Notes under the pieces: generated by a model
Seen by the model: only the letters and a program-made list of their open reading frames with translations
The model's database searches: none
Told to the model about the DNA's origin: nothing
Translations under genes and position numbers: made by a program
Assembly: GCA_002361625.1 (NCBI GenBank)
Contig: DETL01000033.1
Coordinates: 1 to 51,417 of the forward strand
Length of the DNA stretch: 51,417 nucleotides
DNA from: Bacteroidales bacterium UBA3289
Lineage (GTDB): Bacteria; Bacteroidota; Bacteroidia; Bacteroidales; UBA932
Direction: 5' to 3'
In this document: one piece after another, positions 1-5,627 of the stretch
Layout of the letters: the number at the start of each line of letters is the position of its first letter
Position numbering within the stretch: position 1 is the stretch's first letter

Positions 1-277
1 CGAGGATGTCGATCTGGCCCACCTCGGCGTGGATCTTCTCCACGAGGGCCTTGACGGCCACCTCGTCGGTGACGTCGCACACATAGCCGTGCACGTTCTC
101 GATGCCGGCTTCCTTGTAATTGCCCAGGCCCCGCTCGAGGGCGGCCTCGTTGATGTCATTGAAGATGATATTCTTGATGCCGGCGGCGACAAAGGCCTTG
201 GCGATGTTGAACCCGATGCCGTAGGAGGCGCCGGTGATCCAGGCGTTCTTGCCTTCGAGAGAGAAAGGATTGGCCAT
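1..277 (-). CDS. SDR-family oxidoreductase, KduD / gluconate 5-dehydrogenase type (partial, C-terminus off the window)
   Basis: The first 92 codons read leftward from an ATG at 275-277 and run off the left edge. The start MANPFSLEGKNAWITGASYG contains the classical short-chain dehydrogenase nucleotide-binding motif TGASYGIG at residues 16-23. It is followed by the NDIN segment and the CDVTDE adenine-pocket segment. Members of this group reduce 5-keto-gluconate or, as KduD, 2,5-diketo-3-deoxygluconate to 2-keto-3-deoxygluconate (KDG). The second role is inferred here, because kdgK, eda and pectin enzymes lie in the same locus and the promoter carries the same operator as the neighbouring lacI-kdgK-eda operon. 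The catalytic Ser-Tyr-Lys residues lie outside the window, so the exact substrate cannot be judged. The start is supported by a good promoter about 35 bp upstream. Confidence 0.85.
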   Translation of the reverse strand, partial: MANPFSLEGKNAWITGASYGIGFNIAKAFVAAGIKNIIFNDINEAALERGLGNYKEAGIENVHGYVCDVTDEVAVKALVEKIHAEVGQIDIL

Positions 278-317
278 ACTGCTATGTGTTTTAAAGTTGT
301 TTCCTGTTTGCCGGCTG

Positions 318-348
318 CAAAGATACAAACGTTTGTATTTATTTCAAA
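318..348 (-). promoter_or_regulatory. Promoter of the KduD-like gene
   Basis: On the minus strand TTTG (345-348) is followed by a 19-bp spacer and TATCTTTG (318-325). This fits the Bacteroidota consensus of -33 TTTG and -7 TAnnTTTG. Transcription should begin about 34 bases before the ATG at 277. Confidence 0.8.
323..338. promoter_or_regulatory. 16-bp perfect palindromic operator, probable LacI-family site
   Basis: ATACAAACGTTTGTAT is a perfect palindrome with a central CG, as is usual for LacI-family operators. It lies inside the spacer of the KduD-like promoter and touches its -7 box, so binding would block RNA polymerase. The 13-base core GCAAACGTTTGTA/ACAAACGTTTGTA recurs at 2832-2847 in front of the lacI-family gene at 2879, which is the most likely binder. 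Confidence 0.75.
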
Positions 349-388
349 ATCTTTCTGTGGCGGTATTCCATATTTGCCGGAAAACCAG

Positions 389-396
389 TATCTTTG
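389..396 (+). promoter_or_regulatory. -7 box of the TlpA-like lipoprotein gene
   Basis: TATCTTTG matches TAnnTTTG and lies 16 bp before the ATG at 413. No TTTG stands at the usual 19-21 bp upstream, so the -33 element is weak or missing. Confidence 0.55.
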
Positions 397-412
397 CCAA
401 AATCTTTTGGAT

Positions 413-1522
413 ATGAAAAAGTTAGTGTTTCTTGCTTCTGCCATCCTCGCAGTGATGGCGGCCTCCTGCACCCAGGAAGGAGTGAAGTATGTCGTGAACG
501 GGACCGGTCCCGAGGACGGCGTCATGGTCCGTCTCATCGACAAACTCAGTGACGCGCCCATCGACAGCGCGGTTGTCGCCGGCGGTGCCTTTCAGCTCAA
601 AGGAAGGGCGGCGAAGGATGCCTTCCTGAACCTAACCGCGGAGGGCGATGACTGGACGTTCATGCTTTTCAACGACGGCGTGCCCGTGAAAGTGGACTTC
701 GCGGACAATTCGCTTTCCGGTTCGGACCTGAACAACCGGCTGAGCGACTGTGACCACCGCAATACGGATGCCTATAACACGTACCAGAAGGTCATTGAAA
801 CCTTCGAAGCCCTTCCCGAGGAAGAGCAGGAAGCCCGGATGGAGGAATTCATCCCGCAGTACCGTGCCGCGTTGCAGCAGTATTCCGATTTCTATATGGA
901 CCTGATCGACCAGAACAAGGACAACCTCGTTCCCGTCGCTTTCATCGAAGATGTGCGTTCCCTTGCCGGTCCGGACAAACTCAATGAACTGCTGGCGTCC
1001 AATGCTGCCTTCGCCCGGCACCCCTATGTGCTGGAGCTCAAGCGAAGGGTCGATGAAGCCGATGCTCGTCAGAAAGCCGCCGAGGAGAAGAAGCAGGCCA
1101 TCATCGGCCAGAAGTTCCTGGACCTCGAGGAGGCCGATCCCGACGGCAACATGCACAAGCTCAGCGAGTATGTGGGCCAGGGCAAGTGGGTCCTCGTGGA
1201 CTTCTGGGCTTCCTGGTGCGGCCCCTGCAAGGCCGAGATGCCCAACGTCGTCGCCGCTTACAAGAAGTATCACGCGAAGGGCTTCGAAATCGTCGGTCTT
1301 TCCTTCGACCGGGAGAAAGAGCCGTGGGTGAAGGCCATTTCCGAGTGGGAGATGCCCTGGATCCACCTTTCCGACCTGAAGTACTGGAAGAGCGTCGCTT
1401 CCGACGTCTATTCCGTCAATTCCATTCCGGACAACCTCCTCATCGATCCGGAAGGCACCGTGGTCGCCCGCGGCCTCCGCGGTGACGCCCTCGAGGCCAA
1501 ACTCGCCGAGGTGATCAAATAG
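413..1522 (+). CDS. TlpA/thioredoxin-like lipoprotein, putative thiol-disulfide oxidoreductase
   Basis: The protein has 369 residues from the ATG at 413. The reading frame is open upstream to 29, but that part overlaps the promoters and the KduD-like gene. A lipoprotein signal ends at MAASC (Cys19). The N-terminal half looks like the beta-rich DUF4369 domain common in Bacteroidota thioredoxin-like proteins. It is followed by a charged helical linker rich in Glu, Ala and Lys. The C-terminal third is a thioredoxin/AhpC-TSA fold with the active site WASWCGPCK (Cys269, Cys272). It probably reduces or isomerises disulfides in envelope proteins from a membrane anchor. Its tail overlaps the convergent gene by 8 bp. 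No link to pectin use is visible beyond its position. Confidence 0.88.
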   Translation: MKKLVFLASAILAVMAASCTQEGVKYVVNGTGPEDGVMVRLIDKLSDAPIDSAVVAGGAFQLKGRAAKDAFLNLTAEGDDWTFMLFNDGVPVKVDFADNSLSGSDLNNRLSDCDHRNTDAYNTYQKVIETFEALPEEEQEARMEEFIPQYRAALQQYSDFYMDLIDQNKDNLVPVAFIEDVRSLAGPDKLNELLASNAAFARHPYVLELKRRVDEADARQKAAEEKKQAIIGQKFLDLEEADPDGNMHKLSEYVGQGKWVLVDFWASWCGPCKAEMPNVVAAYKKYHAKGFEIVGLSFDREKEPWVKAISEWEMPWIHLSDLKYWKSVASDVYSVNSIPDNLLIDPEGTVVARGLRGDALEAKLAEVIK

Positions 1523-2129
1523 GAAGCGTCGAATGTAAGTAATTTGTCGTAATCTCGGACATTTTTCCGTCGGCGTCCACACTCCAATCGGCGTAGTCGA
1601 TCTGTTTGCCGTTTCGGAAGAAGTCGATGTGGAAGTTTCCGCTGAAATTGGTCCGGTAGGTGTCCGCGGAGGTTTGCACCGGGGTGAACCAGACTTTTGC
1701 ACCGGTGGTCTCATAGTGGAGGCTGTAGCCGTTGTCCTCTTCCCGGTCCAGCGTCATGTCGTAGCTCCAGCGGTCGTTTTCCGGGTCGGTCCGTCGGATG
1801 TCCAGGCTGAAGCGGGTGGGATAACCGTTGTCCTGGGAATAACTGTAGGAAGTTTGGCCTTGGAACTCGACTTGCCAGTGGTTCGGGGCCACGGACTGGA
1901 TGTCAAAAGCGGGAATCACGTAATAGTCGGTGGTAACATGGGCAGGAATGTTTCCGTTTTCGATACCCGTACGGATGGGAAGGATACACTGCTCGGGTAT
2001 GATATGGGTAAATATCTCGAAGTAGGCCCAGATGGAATACTCATAATTGGTTGAGCTCCAGTCTCCGCCGTCCACTTTACAGGCGGTCGCCATGAGGGCT
2101 CCCGCCAGAAGGATAAAAGCCTTTTTCAT
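1515..2129 (-). CDS. Hypothetical lipoprotein (204 aa)
   Basis: The start MKKAFILLAGALMATACKVD has a lipobox with Cys17, so the product is probably an envelope lipoprotein. The rest is rich in Tyr, Trp, Ser and Thr with alternating polar and aromatic residues, which suggests a beta-sandwich. I recognise no family. Its start overlaps the stop of the upstream gene by four bases (ATGA), so the two are co-transcribed and may work together. Its end overlaps the convergent TlpA-like gene by 8 bp. Confidence 0.75.
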   Translation of the reverse strand: MKKAFILLAGALMATACKVDGGDWSSTNYEYSIWAYFEIFTHIIPEQCILPIRTGIENGNIPAHVTTDYYVIPAFDIQSVAPNHWQVEFQGQTSYSYSQDNGYPTRFSLDIRRTDPENDRWSYDMTLDREEDNGYSLHYETTGAKVWFTPVQTSADTYRTNFSGNFHIDFFRNGKQIDYADWSVDADGKMSEITTNYLHSTLPI

Positions 2130-2728
2130 CGCTGGAAGGAATTGAAACGGTAACCGATGCCGGCGCGTCCGCCGATGTACTCCGCCCCGAGGCCGATTTC
2201 CCCGAAACCATAGATCCGTTTTCCGACGGAGATGCCCAGCGGGGCCAACTGGAAGATAGGCAGTATTTCGTCCGGTCTCGGATCGTAGGTCATGACAATC
2301 CCGAGTCCGATGCTGCTGTACATCCGGAAAACAGGCCTGTTCACATAGGTGAACCTCCAGGTATGCATGAGGGAAAGCACGCTATGAACCTTGGCGCCCT
2401 TCCTGCGCCCGTCCAGAACGCTGAACGCCGGTCTCCAGAAGGAGGTGGTTCCCAGCGAGAAGGAGGAGACCAGCCATTTCTTGCGGATGAGGTTGAATTC
2501 CAGGTTGTACAGGCCTGCCGTGTAGAGGGGCCCCTTGTAGTCTGCAAATACCGCATCCATCCTCGGGCTGCCGTCGGGGCCGACATCGCGCTGGAATCCC
2601 CAGAGCAGGCCGTCGTAGAAGGCGGGAATGAACCCCCAGCTGGCTGCGACCTCGTAGTCCTGGGCGGCCAGCCTTCCTTCGGACATAAGGAGGAGTGATG
2701 CCAGTAAACAGAGAATCAATTTTTTCAT
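2126..2728 (-). CDS. Predicted outer-membrane beta-barrel protein (200 aa)
   Basis: The start at 2728 (MKKLILCLLASLLLMSEG) gives a clear signal peptide ending near LAAQ. The open frame extends further upstream but would swallow the promoter. The mature part is made of alternating amphipathic strands with repeated Gly and aromatic residues and ends in GIGYRFNSFQR, typical of small Bacteroidota outer-membrane barrels. The function is unknown. It is the first gene of a two-gene operon with the lipoprotein at 1515-2129, which suggests a barrel plus lipoprotein partner. Confidence 0.75.
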   Translation of the reverse strand: MKKLILCLLASLLLMSEGRLAAQDYEVAASWGFIPAFYDGLLWGFQRDVGPDGSPRMDAVFADYKGPLYTAGLYNLEFNLIRKKWLVSSFSLGTTSFWRPAFSVLDGRRKGAKVHSVLSLMHTWRFTYVNRPVFRMYSSIGLGIVMTYDPRPDEILPIFQLAPLGISVGKRIYGFGEIGLGAEYIGGRAGIGYRFNSFQR

Positions 2729-2747
2729 ATTTGCTGTAATTCTTTTA

Positions 2748-2780
2748 CAAAAATAGTCATATCCGTGTAAACTAATCCAA
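2748..2780 (-). promoter_or_regulatory. Promoter of the barrel/lipoprotein operon
   Basis: On the minus strand TATTTTTG (2748-2755) is the -7 box and TTG (2778-2780) the -33 element, with a 22-bp spacer. The leader to the ATG at 2728 is short. Confidence 0.6.
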
Positions 2781-2831
2781 TTCAGGGGATTATCTTGCAT
2801 GATAATCGTGACCGGGGGAATAAAAAAGCGC

Positions 2832-2847
2832 ATGCAAACGTTTGTAT
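2832..2847. promoter_or_regulatory. Operator copy 2, LacI-family site in front of lacI
   Basis: ATGCAAACGTTTGTAT is palindromic except for one base pair and matches the operator at 323-338 at 15 of 16 positions. It contains the TTTG of the lacI promoter, so the regulator at 2879 is probably autoregulated from here together with its downstream genes. Confidence 0.75.
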
Positions 2848-2872
2848 TATTAAAAAGGAATGTCTATCTTTG
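2841..2872 (+). promoter_or_regulatory. Promoter of the lacI-kdgK-eda operon, leaderless
   Basis: TTTG (2841-2844), a 20-bp spacer and TATCTTTG (2865-2872) match the consensus at every position. The ATG lies at 2879, only 6 bases after the -7 box. The transcript should therefore start at or beside the initiation codon and have essentially no leader. Confidence 0.75.
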
Positions 2873-2878
2873 CGGCCG

Positions 2879-3892
2879 ATGGTGACGATTTCGGACATAG
2901 CGGCCGCCCTGGGCGTGACTCCCTCCACCGTGTCCCGGGCCCTCTCGGGGAGCCCCCGCGTGAAGGAGGAGACCCGGCTGGCCGTCGAGCAGATGGCCGC
3001 CGAGATGGGGTACGAGCGGAATGTGGTGGCGTCGAATCTGAGGAAGGGGAAGTCCGACATCGTGGGCATCATCGTTCCCCGCATCCACCGGAACTTCTTT
3101 TCCAACGTCATCGGCGGGGCCGAATCCATCCTGGAGGCGGCCGGTTACTGCGTCCTGATCTGCCAGACGCATGAGCGCCTGGAGGCGGAAGTCAAGGCCC
3201 TCCGGACACTCCGGAACAACCAGGTAGCGGGAGTCCTGATCTCCCATGCCATCGGCGCCCGGGACGGAAAGCATATCCTGGAGGCGCTGGGAAGCCATAT
3301 CCCGCTGGTCCAGTTCGACCGCGTGTTCAGCGACCTTCCCGGAGCCAAGGTCGTCAGCAACAATTTCGAAGGCGCGTATGCCGCCACCCGGCATCTGGCG
3401 GAACAGGGATACCGGCACATCGGCACCCTCGCCGGCTATATGAATTCCGAGGCCTACGCCGCCCGGCTGGAAGGCTGGCGGCAGGCGCTCCGGGACTGCG
3501 GACTGCCGGAAGGGGAGGTCTATGCGGATACCATCGTCCGGGAGACCGGGTTCGAAGCCGGACTGAAGGCAATTGACGCCGGCTGCGACGCCCTGTACAG
3601 TGCCGGCGATTTCTCCGCCCTCGGAGCCGTCGAGGCCGCCCGTTCGCGGGGACTCCGCATTCCGGAAGACTTCGGCATCGTGGGTACGGCCAACGAGACG
3701 TTCACCTCCCTGATGACCCCGTCCATGAGTTCCCTTGCCCTGAATCCCTTCGAAATGGGCCGTCAGGCCGCCCAGGCCTTCCTGGAAGGGGCTGACGGCG
3801 TCCGCGTCGTGCCCATGGAACTGAAAGTGCGCGCCTCCTCCTCCCGGAACAATTCCGAAAATCAAATACCCAATAACCCATGCCTAAAGTAG
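2879..3892 (+). CDS. LacI-family transcriptional regulator of the KDG branch
   Basis: The protein has 337 residues. The N-terminal helix-turn-helix VTISDIAAALGVTPSTVSRA and the hinge region are followed by a type-1 periplasmic-binding-fold sensor domain (about residues 60-325). The last 13 bases overlap the start of kdgK, so regulator and kinase are translationally coupled. Palindromic sites in its own promoter and in that of the KduD-like gene suggest it represses KDG metabolism until a pathway intermediate binds. The ligand is inferred, not seen. The frame continues upstream to 2795, but that extension would include the promoter and operator, so the ATG at 2879 is preferred. Confidence 0.9.
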   Translation: MVTISDIAAALGVTPSTVSRALSGSPRVKEETRLAVEQMAAEMGYERNVVASNLRKGKSDIVGIIVPRIHRNFFSNVIGGAESILEAAGYCVLICQTHERLEAEVKALRTLRNNQVAGVLISHAIGARDGKHILEALGSHIPLVQFDRVFSDLPGAKVVSNNFEGAYAATRHLAEQGYRHIGTLAGYMNSEAYAARLEGWRQALRDCGLPEGEVYADTIVRETGFEAGLKAIDAGCDALYSAGDFSALGAVEAARSRGLRIPEDFGIVGTANETFTSLMTPSMSSLALNPFEMGRQAAQAFLEGADGVRVVPMELKVRASSSRNNSENQIPNNPCLK

Positions 3893-4917
3893 TTACCTTC
3901 GGCGAAGTGATGCTTCGCCTCTCCACTCCGGGATACCTGCGCTTCTCGCAGGCCCACCAGTTCGATGCCACCTTCGGCGGCGGCGAGGCCAACGTGGCCG
4001 TCTCCCTGGCCAACTACGGTATCGACACCCAGTTCGTCACCCGTCTCCCGAAAAACGACATTGCCGAGATGTGCCTCGCGGAACTCCGCGGCCTTGGCGT
4101 GGGTACCGACGGCATCGTCTATGGCGGCGACCGGGTGGGCATCTACTATCTCGAGACCGGCGCCGTCGCCCGCGGCTCCAAGGTCGTCTATGACCGCGCC
4201 CATTCCGCCATCTCCGAGATCCAGCCCGGTATGGTCGATTGGCACAAGGTCCTGGAAGGGGCCGACTGGTTCCACTGGACCGGCATCACCCCGGCTCTGA
4301 GCCAGGGTGCCGCCGACGCCTGCCTCGAGGCGATCAAGGTTGCCAACGAGATGGGCGTGAAGGTCTCCTGCGACCTCAATTACCGCAAGAAACTCTGGAA
4401 GTACGGCAAGTCCGCTTCCGAGGTCATGCCCGCCCTCGTGGAAGGCTGCGACCTCATCCTCGGCAACGAGGAGGACGCCGAGAAGGAATTCGGCATCAAG
4501 CCGGAGGGATTCGACGCCGAGAAGACCGGCGGCGAGATCGACCAGACCCGTTTCGAGAGCGTCTGCCGCCAGCTCATGGAGCGCTTCCCGCGCTGCAAGA
4601 AGGTGGCGGTCACCCTCCGCGGCTCCATCAACGCGAACCACAACACCTGGGGCGGCGTCCTCTACGACGGCAAGACCCTCTGGCAGTCCCGGCGCTACGA
4701 CATCACCCACATCGTGGACCGCGTGGGCGGCGGCGACTCCTTCATGGGCGGTCTCCTCTACGGCCTCCTCGCCTACGGAACCGACCAGGAAGCCATCGAA
4801 TTCGCGGCGGCCGCTTCCTGCCTCAAGCACACCATCATCGGCGACTACAACCGTGTCACCGTTTCCGAAGTCGAAGGTCTCATCCAGGGTGGCGGCTCCG
4901 GCCGTGTTTCCCGCTAA
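3880..4917 (+). CDS. kdgK: 2-keto-3-deoxygluconate kinase, PfkB family
   Basis: The 345-residue protein carries the PfkB signatures. Near the N-terminus is a glycine-rich GGGEANVAVSLA sugar-binding segment. Near the C-terminus is DRVGGGDSFMGG, where Asp286 is the expected catalytic base. It phosphorylates KDG to 2-keto-3-deoxy-6-phosphogluconate in the cytoplasm. The assignment rests on the family and on eda following 27 bp downstream. The PfkB fold alone would not separate KDG from other sugars. Both the UxaABC and the KduD routes of this locus end at KDG, so this kinase is the shared gate. Confidence 0.9.
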   Translation: MPKVVTFGEVMLRLSTPGYLRFSQAHQFDATFGGGEANVAVSLANYGIDTQFVTRLPKNDIAEMCLAELRGLGVGTDGIVYGGDRVGIYYLETGAVARGSKVVYDRAHSAISEIQPGMVDWHKVLEGADWFHWTGITPALSQGAADACLEAIKVANEMGVKVSCDLNYRKKLWKYGKSASEVMPALVEGCDLILGNEEDAEKEFGIKPEGFDAEKTGGEIDQTRFESVCRQLMERFPRCKKVAVTLRGSINANHNTWGGVLYDGKTLWQSRRYDITHIVDRVGGGDSFMGGLLYGLLAYGTDQEAIEFAAAASCLKHTIIGDYNRVTVSEVEGLIQGGGSGRVSR

Positions 4918-4944
4918 CGCCATCAGCACTCAATAAGAAGCAAT

Positions 4945-5607
4945 ATGTCCAAATTCAAGAAAATCGATACCATCGGTATCATTCGTTCAACCGGCATTGT
5001 TCCGGTGTTCTATAACGCTGATATTGAGCTCACCAAGAAGGTGGTGAAGGCTTGCTATGACGGCGGGATCCGCGCTTTCGAGTTCACCAACCGGGGCGAC
5101 GGTGCTCACAAGGTGTTCGAGGCCCTGATCGCTTTCGTCCGCAGCGAGTGCCCGGAAATGGCCCTCGGCGCCGGCACCATCCTGGACGCTCCCACGGCTG
5201 CGCTGTACATCCAGATGGGCGCGGACTTCATCGTGTCCCCGTGCATGGTGGAGGAGGTCGTCACGCTGTGCAACCGCCGCGGCATCCCGTATTCTCCGGG
5301 CTGCGGCACCGTGACGGAGATTGTCCACGCGCAGGAACTCGGCTGCGACCTGGTGAAGGTGTTCCCGGCCGGCACCGTGGGCGGTCCCGCCTTCGTGAAG
5401 AACATCCTGGGCCCGCTCCCGTGGGCCATGATCATGTGCACCGGCGCCGTGGAACCCGCCGAGGAAAACCTCAAGGCCTGGGCCAAGTCCGGCGTCACCG
5501 CCGTGGGCATGGGCTCCAAGCTCTTCCCGAAGGAAGTCCTCAAGGCCGGTGACTGGGCCGCCGTATCCGACCTCTGCGCGAAATCCCTCGCCTGGTTCAA
5601 GGCGTAA
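4945..5607 (+). CDS. eda: KDPG / 4-hydroxy-2-oxoglutarate aldolase
   Basis: The 220-residue protein fits the class I aldolase family. Visible motifs are FEFTNRG with the catalytic Glu, GAGTI, SPC, and DLVKVFPA, in which Lys138 is the Schiff-base lysine. It splits 2-keto-3-deoxy-6-phosphogluconate into pyruvate and glyceraldehyde 3-phosphate, the last step of uronate breakdown. It lies between kdgK and the GH43-CE15 gene in one direction with gaps of 27 and 20 bp, consistent with one operon. Confidence 0.95.
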   Translation: MSKFKKIDTIGIIRSTGIVPVFYNADIELTKKVVKACYDGGIRAFEFTNRGDGAHKVFEALIAFVRSECPEMALGAGTILDAPTAALYIQMGADFIVSPCMVEEVVTLCNRRGIPYSPGCGTVTEIVHAQELGCDLVKVFPAGTVGGPAFVKNILGPLPWAMIMCTGAVEPAEENLKAWAKSGVTAVGMGSKLFPKEVLKAGDWAAVSDLCAKSLAWFKA

Positions 5608-5627
5608 GCCTTTAACGAAAAACGGTC

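Noticed and set aside
29..412. N-terminal extension of the TlpA-like lipoprotein frame
   Set aside because: It overlaps the KduD-like gene and both promoters and would destroy the lipoprotein signal.
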